Source: Chromatiales bacterium
GTDB lineage: Bacteria > Pseudomonadota > Gammaproteobacteria > Steroidobacterales > GCA-2729495
Reading direction: 5' to 3'
Length of the DNA stretch: 64,000 nt
Assembly: GCA_020351875.1 (NCBI GenBank)
Contig: CP070671.1
Span: 2,800,828-2,864,827, forward strand
Shown here: piece by piece, positions 1-8,030 of the stretch
Layout: each line of letters opens with the position of its first letter
Numbering within the stretch: position 1 is the stretch's first letter
Translations under genes and position numbers: made by a program
Notes under the pieces: generated by a model
Databases searched by the model: none
Seen by the model: the letters and a program-made list of their open reading frames with translations, nothing else
Told to the model about the DNA's origin: nothing

Positions 1-123
1 CTGAACTCGGTATCGATACGTTGGCCCGGGTCCTCCATCTTTAACGGCTGATAGCCGTGACGCGTGTCCATAGCATGGCCAACGATAAACGACCGCTGCG
101 CCGGCGGCCAGCCGGTCCGGGCG

Positions 124-1107
124 CTATTCGTCTGACCCGCGCAGTTCCATGAAGTCCGGCGCTTGCGCCTTGTAGGTCACACTGCTGTCGAAGCCGGGTG
201 GTTTGACGATAAGCACGTCGCAGGGCAGGTGATCCAGGACCCGCTCGGCGGTGCTGCCGATGACGGCCTGCTGCAGCCGGCCGCGGGCCACGGCGCCCAT
301 GACCAGGAGTCCGGCACCCAGTTGGCGAGCCAGGTCGGGCAACACGACCGACGGGTTGCCGGCCACCAGGTGCTGGTGGTCTTTCGCGACATCGTGCGCG
401 CCCATCAATTCGGCGAAGGCCGCCGCGTGTTCGGCTTTGAGCCGGGCGCTGATTTCCTCGACGGCGATCGGGGTGGGCGACATGGCCAGCGCGCCGGCGC
501 TCGTAATGTCGCTGAGCGCATCGTAGCCGTGATACACGTGCAGCTCGCCATCGAGTGCGTTGGCCATTGCCGCAGCCAGGGCGAGCACCGTTTCGTCCAG
601 GGCGGCCGGTTTCTCGTGTTCATGCGTGGGATCGACCGCTGCCAGTATCAGCGGTCGGTGCATCGACACGGGTTTCACCAGCCACAGGGGTGCCGGGCAG
701 TCGCGGATCAGATGCCAGTCGGTGCTCGTGAACAGCGTGCGCTCGATTGCCGTGTGGTGATGCGTGTCTTTCAGCACCAGGCGCGGTTCGTCGCGCAGCG
801 TGGCACGCACGATGCCTTCAGCCAGGGGCGAATCCCAGACCACGCGGGTAATGACCTGCACATCGTCGGCACCCAGTTCATCGCGGAGCGATTTCAGGTA
901 GCCCAGCTGGTGGCGCAGGCTTTGTTCGCGCAAGGCCTCCCGCTCATCGGCGGCAAACAGACGCCGCGCGTTGATCCGGCGGTCGTGGTGGCAAATCAGC
1001 AGTTCCAGGTCGCAGTCCAGCGCCGCGGCCAGCTGCAGGCCCCGGGCCGCGGCCGGCTGATCTGCCGCGGTGGGGTCGACGACCACCAGTATTCGCTCTT
1101 TTTGCAT
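124..1107 (-). CDS. tandem universal stress protein (UspE-like)
   Basis: A 327-residue protein with two UspA domains in tandem (roughly residues 1-150 and 155-310), the UspE layout. Each half begins with a beta strand ending in V-D-P (ILVVVDPT; LILAAVDPT). The second half ends with the nucleotide-binding pattern G-2x-G-9x-GS (MGAVARGRLQQAVIGSTAER). Such proteins are cytoplasmic and respond to starvation or respiratory stress. The start is placed at MQKERIL because the first Usp strand follows at once and the upstream in-frame residues are arginine-rich and low complexity. It is transcribed divergently from the mocA-like gene. Confidence in the family is high; its specific stress is unknown. 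Confidence 0.9.
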   Translation of the reverse strand: MQKERILVVVDPTAADQPAAARGLQLAAALDCDLELLICHHDRRINARRLFAADEREALREQSLRHQLGYLKSLRDELGADDVQVITRVVWDSPLAEGIVRATLRDEPRLVLKDTHHHTAIERTLFTSTDWHLIRDCPAPLWLVKPVSMHRPLILAAVDPTHEHEKPAALDETVLALAAAMANALDGELHVYHGYDALSDITSAGALAMSPTPIAVEEISARLKAEHAAAFAELMGAHDVAKDHQHLVAGNPSVVLPDLARQLGAGLLVMGAVARGRLQQAVIGSTAERVLDHLPCDVLIVKPPGFDSSVTYKAQAPDFMELRGSDE

Positions 1108-1235
1108 TCGTCCGCTGCCGTTACCTGTGCCTATTGTATGCAAAGCACGGCGGGTCGGCAGGCACGGCCGGTGACGGGGCACCCGACGCCGGTCGAAGGT
1201 TGGACGTGCTGCGATACGGGCACTAGCCTTGGCGG

Positions 1236-1826
1236 ATGACCGCTGACTCGCCAGCCACCATCGCGGGCCTGGTGCTGGCTGCCGGCGCCGCGACCCGTTA
1301 CGGCGAACCGAAACAGCTGGTGCCGGTCGATGGCGTGGCCATGGTTGTGAGCACCGTCAGGGCCGTCGCACCGGTATGCGACGCCGGGGTGCTGGTCGTC
1401 ACGGGTGCCTACCAGGATGAAGTCGCGGCCGCGCTGGCGGGCGAATCCGCCCGGTGCGTTTACAATCCTGCCTGGCGCGAGGGCATGGGGGCATCCATTC
1501 GCCAGGGCATCGCCGCCACGGACCCGGGCGCAGGCGCGGTGCTCCTGGCGCTGGCCGACCAGCCGGGACTGACCACGCAGGATTACCAGGCACTGGTCTG
1601 CGCGTGGCGAGGGGCGCCGGAGCGGCCCGCTGCCGCCTTCTATTCCGGCGCGCCCGGCGTTCCCGCCATCTTCGCCCGTGCGGACTGGCCGCGGCTCAGT
1701 GCGTTGCAGGGCGACCGGGGCGCACGGTCGCTGTTACGCGCTGCGCCGGCCCTGACCCGGGTCCCGATGCCGGCGGCGGCCTGGGACGTGGACCAGCCTG
1801 CCGACCTGGGCAAAGGGCCGGCCTGA
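1236..1826 (+). CDS. MocA/MobA-like nucleotidyltransferase
   Basis: A 196-residue NTP-transferase-like protein. The N-terminal signature LVLAAGAATRYGEPKQL matches the LAAGxSxRxGxxK nucleotide-binding motif of molybdenum cofactor cytidylyl- and guanylyltransferases. The length and the lack of a MobA-specific tail fit MocA-type CTP:molybdopterin cytidylyltransferases. Two moa genes follow directly (moaD starts 46 bp after its stop), which supports a role in finishing the pterin cofactor, perhaps for xanthine-dehydrogenase-type enzymes. No such enzyme is encoded here, so the nucleotide and the client are inferred. Confidence 0.8.
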   Translation: MTADSPATIAGLVLAAGAATRYGEPKQLVPVDGVAMVVSTVRAVAPVCDAGVLVVTGAYQDEVAAALAGESARCVYNPAWREGMGASIRQGIAATDPGAGAVLLALADQPGLTTQDYQALVCAWRGAPERPAAAFYSGAPGVPAIFARADWPRLSALQGDRGARSLLRAAPALTRVPMPAAAWDVDQPADLGKGPA

Positions 1827-1872
1827 ATCGTCTTGTCAGTGCGCGGGCGTGCCGTGTAACGTCCCGACGATC

Positions 1873-2112
1873 ATGAAAACCATACGCATCGAATACTTTG
1901 CCGCGCTGCGGGAACACACGGGTCTGAGCAGCGAGGAAATCGCGACCGACGCGCAGACCGTCGATCAACTCTACGCCGAGCTCGACGGCCGTCACGAATT
2001 CCCGGCGCTGGGCCAGCTCAAGGTGGCCGTGAACGATGAGTTTGGCGACTGGCAGTCGGGCCTGGCAGATGGTGACTTGGTGGTGTTCATCCCGCCGGTG
2101 GCTGGCGGATGA
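1873..2112 (+). CDS. moaD: molybdopterin synthase small subunit MoaD
   Basis: A 79-residue ubiquitin-fold protein that ends in Gly-Gly (IPPVAGG). That tail is adenylated and thiocarboxylated so that it can donate sulfur to precursor Z. The start at MKTIRIEYFAALRE is chosen because MoaD begins with this strand; an in-frame upstream codon at 1849 would add eight unlikely residues. The stop overlaps the moaE start by four bases (ATGA), so the two subunits are probably translationally coupled in the usual 1:1 ratio. The activating enzyme MoeB is not in the window. Confidence 0.93.
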   Translation: MKTIRIEYFAALREHTGLSSEEIATDAQTVDQLYAELDGRHEFPALGQLKVAVNDEFGDWQSGLADGDLVVFIPPVAGG

Positions 2113-2576
2113 GCACGTTTCGTTTCGTTCGCGGCTCGGTGTCTCCGACCGACCACCTGGGCTCGCTGCGCGATCAGGCCTGCGGGGGTTATGTCAGTTT
2201 CGAAGGCTGGGTGCGCAACCACAATGACGGCCACCAGGTGCAGCGGCTGGAATACGAGGCCTACGAAAACCTGGGTGTAAAAGAGGGTGAACGCATCATC
2301 GACGAGGCGCTGGAGCGCTTTCAGATCGAGCATGCGGTGTGCGTGCATGCACTTGGCGACCTGGCGCTGGGTGACATGGCGGTCTGGGTTGGCGTCAGCT
2401 CACACCACCGGGATGCGGCCTTTGGTGCGTGTCGCTACATCATCGACGAAGTGAAGCACCGCGTGCCGATCTGGAAGAAAGAGCACTACACCGACGGTGA
2501 TTCCGGCTGGGTCAACTGCGAAGCCTGCGCGAGCGCAGCGACCCGGTCACCGCCGGCATCGGTCTCCGGCGGCTAG
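2109..2576 (+). CDS. moaE: molybdopterin synthase catalytic subunit MoaE
   Basis: A 155-residue protein with the MoaE fold. The C-terminal KHRVPIWKKEHY segment carries the conserved lysines of the active site that meet the MoaD tail, followed by the typical DGDSGWVNCEAC ending. It combines with MoaD to insert two sulfurs into cyclic pyranopterin monophosphate, forming molybdopterin. The ATG overlaps the moaD stop. The length is normal for the family (about 150). It ends 13 bp from the convergent DsbA-like gene. Confidence 0.95.
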   Translation: MSTFRFVRGSVSPTDHLGSLRDQACGGYVSFEGWVRNHNDGHQVQRLEYEAYENLGVKEGERIIDEALERFQIEHAVCVHALGDLALGDMAVWVGVSSHHRDAAFGACRYIIDEVKHRVPIWKKEHYTDGDSGWVNCEACASAATRSPPASVSGG

Positions 2577-2589
2577 CCATCGCGGCGAG

Positions 2590-3420
2590 CTATCTTTCGA
2601 TGCGCTCCTTGGCCACCAGTTCGTCGGTCACTGCGAGCATGTCGCTGTAACTCTTCACCTCCGGCCCGTCCACGACGTACTTGCCGTCCACGACGATCAC
2701 CGGGACGCTGCGAATGCGGTAACGCTGCGTCAGGCTCTTCGCCCGGTTCAGCTTGCTCTCCACCGCGAAGGACCGGAAGGTGTTGTCGAACTCATCCTTG
2801 CTGACACCGAAGTCCGCAAAGATCTTCCGGATGTCGTCTTCCCGGGTCAGCGTTTTACCGTCGCGGTGCAGCGCGGTGAAAAAAGCCTGGTGCATTTCAT
2901 CGAGCTTGCCCAGCGCTTCTGCGGTGTAGTACATGCGCGCGTGGATCTCGTTCGTCGGGTTCCACATGACCGGCAACCTGACAAAGCGCACGTCTGCGGG
3001 CTGCTCGTCTTCCCAGCGCGTGATGATCGGATCGAAGCTGAAGCAGTGCGGGCAGCCGTACCAGAACACCTCGGTCACCTCGACGCCGCCCGGGCCGCCG
3101 GTGGTGCCCTGGGCCGAGGTCAGCTGCGAATAGTGCTTGCCGGTCTCGTACTGCCAATTGGTATTGACAGGTGCGGCGGGTTCCTGCGGCTTTTCCTGGG
3201 TGGTCTCGGCGACCACGTCTGGGGTGTCTTCGTCGCTGGCCGGCGGCTCGTCGTCTTCGACGGGCGCGGTTGCCGGCACGGGGGCGGGTGCCGGCGGCGG
3301 TGGCGCAGCGCGTTCTGCCTCTGCGGCAGCGGGGGGTGTCCCCGTCGCGTTGTCTTCAGTGCCGCAGGCGCTCACGACAAAGGCGAGGAGCAGACAGACA
3401 AACAGACGGTGATTTTTCAT
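2590..3420 (-). CDS. dsbA: DsbA-family thiol:disulfide oxidoreductase, lipoprotein
   Basis: A 276-residue thioredoxin-fold oxidoreductase. Residues 1-19 look like a lipoprotein signal (VVSAC with Cys19). About 70 Pro/Ala/Glu-rich residues follow, then a DsbA domain from about residue 88. The active site is FWYGCPHC (Cys123, Cys126), and the cis-proline loop is RSVPVIVVDGKY. The CPHC dipeptide is the classical strongly oxidising DsbA version. The protein probably introduces disulfides in the periplasm while tethered to a membrane. It lies next to cytochrome c4, the same neighbour as in Pseudomonas as I recall it. Lipidation is inferred from the lipobox only. Confidence 0.88.
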   Translation of the reverse strand: MKNHRLFVCLLLAFVVSACGTEDNATGTPPAAAEAERAAPPPPAPAPVPATAPVEDDEPPASDEDTPDVVAETTQEKPQEPAAPVNTNWQYETGKHYSQLTSAQGTTGGPGGVEVTEVFWYGCPHCFSFDPIITRWEDEQPADVRFVRLPVMWNPTNEIHARMYYTAEALGKLDEMHQAFFTALHRDGKTLTREDDIRKIFADFGVSKDEFDNTFRSFAVESKLNRAKSLTQRYRIRSVPVIVVDGKYVVDGPEVKSYSDMLAVTDELVAKERIER

Positions 3421-3457
3421 CGTGGAGATCCTTCGGGCGGCGCGGGTGGCGGCTGGT

Positions 3458-4078
3458 TTATTCCAGGCCCTGGATATATGACGACACGGCGACGATGTCC
3501 TCTTCGCTGAGCAGGGAAGAGATCGTGCGCATCATCTGGTTGGGATCGGATTCCCGTTCCTGGCTGGCGTAGGCACGCAGGCTGCTGGCCGTGTACGTGG
3601 CGTGTTGCCCGGCCACCGCGGGGTAGGCCGCGGCGGGGTTACCGAGGCCGCGTGGGCCATGACACGCGATGCAGGCGCTGATGCCCCTGGCCTTGTTGCC
3701 GCCGCGGTACAGCCGTTCGCCGGCCGCGACCAGCGCCGGGTCAGCCGTGAGCGGCGCCCGCTTCTGTCCGGCGAAATAAGCCCCCAGGTCGGCCATATCC
3801 TGCTCGGACAGCGCGGCAACCTGGCCCATCATCAGCACGTTGTTGCGACTGCCGCCAGGACGGTAGGCCTTCAAGGCCCTGACGATGTACTGCTCGTGCT
3901 GACCCGCCAGGCTGGGCCATTCCGGGTTCAGGCTGTTGCCATCCTGACCGTGGCACGCCGCGCAGGTGGCCGCCTTTTTCTGGCCGGCGTCTGCCGAGCC
4001 CTCTGCCATGGCGGTCTGTGCGCCAACGAGGGCGAAGATCAGGAATGCGGCAAGCTGCTTCAGTGCTGAAATTTGCAT
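3458..4078 (-). CDS. cytochrome c4, dihaem
   Basis: A 206-residue periplasmic dihaem cytochrome. A signal peptide (about residues 1-25, ending TAMA) precedes two homologous cytochrome c domains with haem motifs CAACH and CIACH. Each is followed by the GxGN and SLAGQ / AVAGQ segments and an axial-ligand methionine region typical of cytochrome c4. It passes electrons toward terminal oxidases at the outer face of the inner membrane. The start is set at MQISALKQ, in front of the signal peptide; the much longer open frame upstream is antisense to engB. It is divergent from engB with a 99-bp gap that has a TAGAAT-like -10 at 4131-4136 on this strand. Confidence 0.92.
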   Translation of the reverse strand: MQISALKQLAAFLIFALVGAQTAMAEGSADAGQKKAATCAACHGQDGNSLNPEWPSLAGQHEQYIVRALKAYRPGGSRNNVLMMGQVAALSEQDMADLGAYFAGQKRAPLTADPALVAAGERLYRGGNKARGISACIACHGPRGLGNPAAAYPAVAGQHATYTASSLRAYASQERESDPNQMMRTISSLLSEEDIVAVSSYIQGLE

Positions 4079-4177
4079 CACGGCGGAGCGGCCCCGTTTC
4101 CGGAGCTTGCTAGACTGATGGGAGGCGCGCATTCTACACCAACGGTGCAGGCCGGAGACCACCGGCGCCGGAGTCTT

Positions 4178-4828
4178 ATGTCCCAGTATCCCGATGCCCG
4201 ATTCCTGGTCAGTGCGTTTCGCCCGGAGCAGTTCGTGCCCGATACCGGCACGGAAGTCGCCTTCGCCGGCCGTTCCAATGCCGGGAAGTCCAGCGCAATC
4301 AACCGCATCGTCAACCGGCGGGGCTTCGCGCGCACCAGCAAGCAGCCCGGGCGCACCCAGCTGATCAATTTTTTCGATCTTGGCGACGGGCGCCGGCTGG
4401 TGGACCTGCCCGGCTACGGCTACGCCCGGGTCAGCCGCGCGCTGCGGGAGCATTGGCGCGGCCTGCTGGTGGAGTATTTCGAGCATCGGCAGTCGCTCAG
4501 CGGCCTGATGCTGGTGGTGGACATTCGTCGCCAGCTCGGTGATTTCGACTGGCAGATGCTGGACTGGTGCCGGGATATTGGCTGCCCGGTGCACGTACTG
4601 CTGACCAAGGCCGACAAGCTGAAGCGCGAAGCCGCCAACAGGACCCTGCAACAGGTGCGCAAGGAGCTCGGGGAACAGGCCGAGGTGCAGCTGTTTTCGG
4701 CCGTGAAGGACCTGGGGCTGGACAGCGCCCGGAGCAGTCTCGCCGCGCTGCTGGCCGGCAAACAAAAAAAGGCCTCGGGCGCGGAGTACAGGGGAGCGAC
4801 CGAGGCCAAGTCAACCGGTTTGGGGTGA
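4178..4828 (+). CDS. engB: ribosome biogenesis GTPase EngB/YihA
   Basis: A 216-residue TRAFAC GTPase. The motifs are in order: G1 GRSNAGKSS, G2 region KQPGRTQ, G3 DLPGYGYA, G4 TKAD and G5 SAVK. EngB helps assemble the large ribosomal subunit and is usually essential. The ATG at 4178 follows a GGAG ribosome-binding site (4170-4173), and MSQYPDARFLVSA matches the usual EngB start. Its last 65 or so bases are antisense to the candidate small RNA and its terminator described at 4764-4881. Confidence 0.94.
   Translation: MSQYPDARFLVSAFRPEQFVPDTGTEVAFAGRSNAGKSSAINRIVNRRGFARTSKQPGRTQLINFFDLGDGRRLVDLPGYGYARVSRALREHWRGLLVEYFEHRQSLSGLMLVVDIRRQLGDFDWQMLDWCRDIGCPVHVLLTKADKLKREAANRTLQQVRKELGEQAEVQLFSAVKDLGLDSARSSLAALLAGKQKKASGAEYRGATEAKSTGLG
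4764..4807 (-). terminator. Rho-independent terminator (end of small RNA candidate)
   Basis: On the minus strand an 8-bp stem GGCCTCGG / CCGAGGCC (4800-4807 with 4771-4778) encloses a 21-nt loop and is followed directly by seven U residues (4764-4770). It lies inside the 3' end of engB and would end transcripts of the small RNA candidate and of polA read-through. Confidence 0.75.
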
Positions 4829-4881
4829 CCGGTTGTTATTGCCCGCTCAGGGAGGTTAGCGGGGGGCGCGCCTGGCGCCCG
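4764..4881 (-). ncRNA. candidate Spot42/ErsA-position small RNA between polA and engB
   Basis: About 118 nt, read leftward, with no ORF. Four hairpins follow one another. Hairpin 1 is GGGCGC/GCGCCC (4864-4869 with 4875-4880). Hairpin 2 is CCCGCT/AGCGGG (4842-4847 with 4858-4863), with the loop AACCTCCCTG that contains an anti-Shine-Dalgarno ACCUCC. Hairpin 3 is AACCGGT/ACCGGTT (4813-4819 with 4828-4834). The last is a terminator stem with a U-tract. A sigma-E-type promoter lies upstream. In enterobacteria this locus encodes Spot 42 (109 nt), and in Pseudomonas it encodes ErsA (about 130 nt, sigma-22 dependent), both in the polA direction. Position, orientation, size and promoter type agree. 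Sequence homology and Hfq binding are not shown. Confidence 0.68.
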
Positions 4882-4886
4882 GTGAC

Positions 4887-4915
4887 TTTGAGCTTAGAAC
4901 CGGTCTAAAAGTTCC
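4887..4915 (-). promoter_or_regulatory. sigma-E/AlgU-type promoter upstream of the small RNA candidate
   Basis: On the minus strand GGAACTT (4909-4915) is separated by exactly 17 bases from TCAAA (4887-4891). This fits the extracytoplasmic-stress sigma-E/AlgU consensus GGAACTT - N16/17 - TCnnA. The predicted transcription start is at about 4880-4881, exactly where the first hairpin begins. Confidence 0.6.
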
Positions 4916-4998
4916 CGGCCGCGGGCAAGCTGGTTTGCTGTCGTGCAGTAAACAGACTGTCAGCGAAATTCGCCGCGGACACCACAGCAATTCCCCGG

Positions 4999-7728
4999 TC
5001 AGTGGGCTTCGTCCCAGTTGCGACCCGTGCCCGCGGCTACCTTCAGTGGTACCTCGAGTTCGGCCGCGCCCGCCATCAGGTCGCAAACGCGCGCCTGTAC
5101 CGCGTCGATTTCCCCGTCCGGCACCTCCAGCACCAGCTCGTCGTGCACCTGCATGATCAGGCGCGCGCCGTTTCGTTGCGTCGCGAGCCAGTCGGCGACG
5201 CTCAGCATGGCGCGCTTGATGATGTCGGCGGCGGTGCCCTGCATCGGTGCGTTGATGGCGGCTCGTTCCGCAGCCTGGCGGCGCTGGGCCTGTCGCGCGG
5301 AGATTTCCGGCAGGTAGAGGCGCCGACCAAACACCGTTTCCACGTAGCCCTGCTCGTGCGCGCGGGCGCGCGTTTCGTCCATGTACGCCTTGACGCCGGG
5401 ATAGCGGTCGAAGTACAGGTCGACGTAACCCTGGGCCTCGTCGCGAGCAATCGACAGCTGGCGCGCCAGCCCGAATGCGGACATACCGTAGATCAGCCCG
5501 AAGTTGATCGCTTTCGCGTTGCGTCGCTGGTCGGCGGTGACCTCATCCGGCGCCACGCCGAAAACTTCCGCCGCGGTGGCCTGGTGAATGTCCAGGTCCT
5601 GCGCGAAGGCTTTCAGCAGGCCCTTGTCGCCGGAGATGTGCGCCATGATCCTGAGTTCGATCTGCGAATAGTCCGCTGCCAGCAACTGGTGACCTTCGGG
5701 CGCAACAAAGGCCTGCCGGATGCGCCGGCCCTCGGCGTTGCGAATCGGAATGTTCTGCAGGTTCGGATCCGAAGACGACAGGCGGCCCGTGGACGCGACG
5801 GCCTGGTGATAGGACGTGTGAATGCGGCCCGTGCGCGGGTTGACCTGGGCGGGCAGCTTGTCCGTGTAGGTGGACTTCAGCTTACTGAGCCCGCGATAGT
5901 CCAGGATCAGTCCCGGCAACTCGTGTTCTTCACTGAGTTCGGCGAGCACGTCTTCGGCCGTGGATGGCTGGCCCTTGGGCGTCTTGCGCAGCACCGGCAG
6001 GCCCAGTTCGGTGTACAGGATTTCCTGCAACTGCTTCGGCGAGCCGAGATTGAACGGGTGGCCGGCCCGCTCGTGCGCGGCAGCCTCCAGCGTGGCCATC
6101 TGCTCGGTAAATTCCCGGCTCAGTGTGGCCAGCAGGTCGCGGTCGACCAGCACGCCAGTCTCTTCCATCGCGAGCAATACGGGTACCAGCGGTCGCTCTA
6201 TCGTTTCGTAAACCTTTGCCAGCTCACCCGTATCGCGCAGCTGCGGCCACAGGGTTTCATGCAGTTGCAGCGCGATGTCTGCGTCCTCTGCCGCGTAGGG
6301 TGCGGCCTGTTCCAGCGGTACCTGGTCGAACGTGATTTGCTTCGCGCCCTTGCCCGCGACGTCTTCGAAATGAATCGTCTCCACACCCAGGTACTGGCGC
6401 GCGACGGAGTCCAGGTCATGGCGATTGCTCGCGCTGTTCAGCACATAGGATTCCAGCATCGTGTCCCAGGTGATGCCCGCCAGGCTGATGCCGTGATTGC
6501 GCAGCACGTGGGCGTCGTATTTCAGGTGATGCCCGACTTTGTCGTGCGCCTTGTCCTCGAGCCACGGGCGAAGTTTCTGCAGCGTGTCGTCCCGGTCGAG
6601 TTGTTCCGGCTGGTCCGGGCCGGTGTGCGCCAGGGGCAGGTAGGCGGCTTCGCCCTTCGCAACCGCGAAGGACACGCCGACAATGGATGCCTGCATGTAG
6701 TTGAGGCTGTCCGTTTCGGTATCGAAAGCGACCGGATTCGTCCTGGCCAGCTTTGCCAGCCAGCTCTCGAGTGTTGCCTGGTCCTGGATGACGGTATATG
6801 CGGTCGCGTCGTTGTCCGGTTTCTGAGCGTCTGGCGCCTTCGGCAGCGCATCCAGCAGCCTGCGCAGCTCCAGGCGTTCGTACAGAGATCGCAAGCGTTC
6901 GAGTTCGGGTTCTCCTGGCCGCAGCGAGGCCAGTTCCACGTCCAGGTCCAGCTCGCAGCGGATCGTTGCCAGGTCCTTCGACATCGTGACGGTGTCGCGA
7001 TGCTCTTCCAGGCGTTCGGCGAGGCCCTTTGCGCCGCGTACAGACAGCGTGGCGACGCCGTCGAGATCCGCCAGCATGTCTTCTACGTGGTCGTAGTGCT
7101 GCAGCAGGGCGGCGGCCGTCTTCGCGCCGATTTTCGGTACGCCGGGGATGTTGTCGGAGCTGTCACCGACCAGTGCCAGGTAGTCGGTAATTTGTTCGGC
7201 ACGCACGCCAAAGCGCTCAACCACCCCGTCGGTGTCCGTCGCTCGCGGTTCGCGGCTGGGCCCTCGCGGCATCGTGTCCAGCAGCTCGACATGAGGGCTG
7301 ACCAGCTGGGCCATGTCCTTGTCACCCGTGACGATCGTGACGTCCATGTCGGCGGCCACCGCGCGTTGCGCGAGCGTGCCGATCACGTCGTCGGCTTCCA
7401 CCCCGGCAATGCGCAGCATCGGCAGCCCGCCGGCCTGTATCGCTTCCAGCACCGGGTCGATCTGCGCGCGCAGGTCGTCCGGCATCGGTGGGCGGTTCGC
7501 CTTGTAGTCGGCGTACAGTTCGTCGCGAAAGGTCTTGCCCGGCGCGTCGAAGACCACGGCAACGTGGGTGGGTGCCAGGTCGCGTTGCAGCTTGTTCAGC
7601 ATGTTTAGCACGCCATGCACCGCCCCGGTGGGTTCACCCGCCGAATTGCTGAGTTCCGGCAGTGCGTGAAAAGCCCGGTACAAATAGGACGAGCCGTCGA
7701 CCAGGATCAGCCGCGGGCGTGTTGTCAC
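4999..7728 (-). CDS. polA: DNA polymerase I
   Basis: A 909-residue, three-domain polymerase. An N-terminal 5'-3' exonuclease (about 1-290; LVDGSSYLYRAFHALP, GVEADDVIGTLA) precedes a 3'-5' exonuclease (about 315-500; FDTETDSL and AEDADIALQL keep the acidic residues) and a family A polymerase (about 520-909; ADYSQIELRI, RRNAKAINFGLIYG, VHDELVLEV). It repairs gaps and removes Okazaki primers. The start codon is GTG at 7726-7728, and the stop of the upstream lipoprotein gene overlaps it (GTGA). It is thus the last cistron of the arg operon by spacing. Confidence 0.96.
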   Translation of the reverse strand: MTTRPRLILVDGSSYLYRAFHALPELSNSAGEPTGAVHGVLNMLNKLQRDLAPTHVAVVFDAPGKTFRDELYADYKANRPPMPDDLRAQIDPVLEAIQAGGLPMLRIAGVEADDVIGTLAQRAVAADMDVTIVTGDKDMAQLVSPHVELLDTMPRGPSREPRATDTDGVVERFGVRAEQITDYLALVGDSSDNIPGVPKIGAKTAAALLQHYDHVEDMLADLDGVATLSVRGAKGLAERLEEHRDTVTMSKDLATIRCELDLDVELASLRPGEPELERLRSLYERLELRRLLDALPKAPDAQKPDNDATAYTVIQDQATLESWLAKLARTNPVAFDTETDSLNYMQASIVGVSFAVAKGEAAYLPLAHTGPDQPEQLDRDDTLQKLRPWLEDKAHDKVGHHLKYDAHVLRNHGISLAGITWDTMLESYVLNSASNRHDLDSVARQYLGVETIHFEDVAGKGAKQITFDQVPLEQAAPYAAEDADIALQLHETLWPQLRDTGELAKVYETIERPLVPVLLAMEETGVLVDRDLLATLSREFTEQMATLEAAAHERAGHPFNLGSPKQLQEILYTELGLPVLRKTPKGQPSTAEDVLAELSEEHELPGLILDYRGLSKLKSTYTDKLPAQVNPRTGRIHTSYHQAVASTGRLSSSDPNLQNIPIRNAEGRRIRQAFVAPEGHQLLAADYSQIELRIMAHISGDKGLLKAFAQDLDIHQATAAEVFGVAPDEVTADQRRNAKAINFGLIYGMSAFGLARQLSIARDEAQGYVDLYFDRYPGVKAYMDETRARAHEQGYVETVFGRRLYLPEISARQAQRRQAAERAAINAPMQGTAADIIKRAMLSVADWLATQRNGARLIMQVHDELVLEVPDGEIDAVQARVCDLMAGAAELEVPLKVAAGTGRNWDEAH

Positions 7729-8030
7729 TGGCGGGGGTCCTCGCCGGGCGCGGTGGTCGTCCCGCCGCGCGTCTCGGTCTGTTCTTCGACAGACGGTTCG
7801 TCGGGACGACTTGCGGCGTCAATTCCGGAAGTCGGGTCGCCAGTTGTTACGGTGCTGATTTCGCCAACGTTGTCGCCGGTCCCTGGCGTCGCCGATGGGC
7901 CGGTGATTTCGGTATTGCCTCCGTCAGCATTTGGCGCTGATGGGTCCAAAGGCTCCGGCGGGAGGAACAGGTCGCCTCTCAACCCGCAGCCGGTCGCAAC
8001 AAGACAGAGCACCACGGCAAGTGCTCGCAT
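7725..8030 (-). CDS. LptM (YifL)-type small lipoprotein
   Basis: A 101-residue protein. Residues 1-15 form a short lipoprotein signal (LCLVATGC, Cys15), followed by GLRGDLFLPPE, the hallmark CGxKGPLxxP-like start of the LptM/YifL family, whose enterobacterial member helps mature the LptD-LptE complex. The rest is Thr/Ser/Pro/Glu-rich and probably unstructured, longer than in E. coli. The start is at MRALAVVLCL, whose ATG overlaps the argH stop (ATGA). An argH-linked or polA-linked copy suggests conserved colocation. The function is inferred from the short N-terminal motif. Confidence 0.7.
   Translation of the reverse strand: MRALAVVLCLVATGCGLRGDLFLPPEPLDPSAPNADGGNTEITGPSATPGTGDNVGEISTVTTGDPTSGIDAASRPDEPSVEEQTETRGGTTTAPGEDPRQ

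Noticed and set aside
1..38. possible N terminus of a gene reading off the left edge (ATG at 36-38, minus strand)
   Set aside because: Only 12 codons are inside the window and no ribosome-binding site is evident, so it cannot be supported.
5002..7608. 868-codon open frame antisense to polA
   Set aside because: GC-rich genes leave long open antisense frames. The polA frame shows all family motifs, while the antisense protein has no recognisable domain and abnormal composition.
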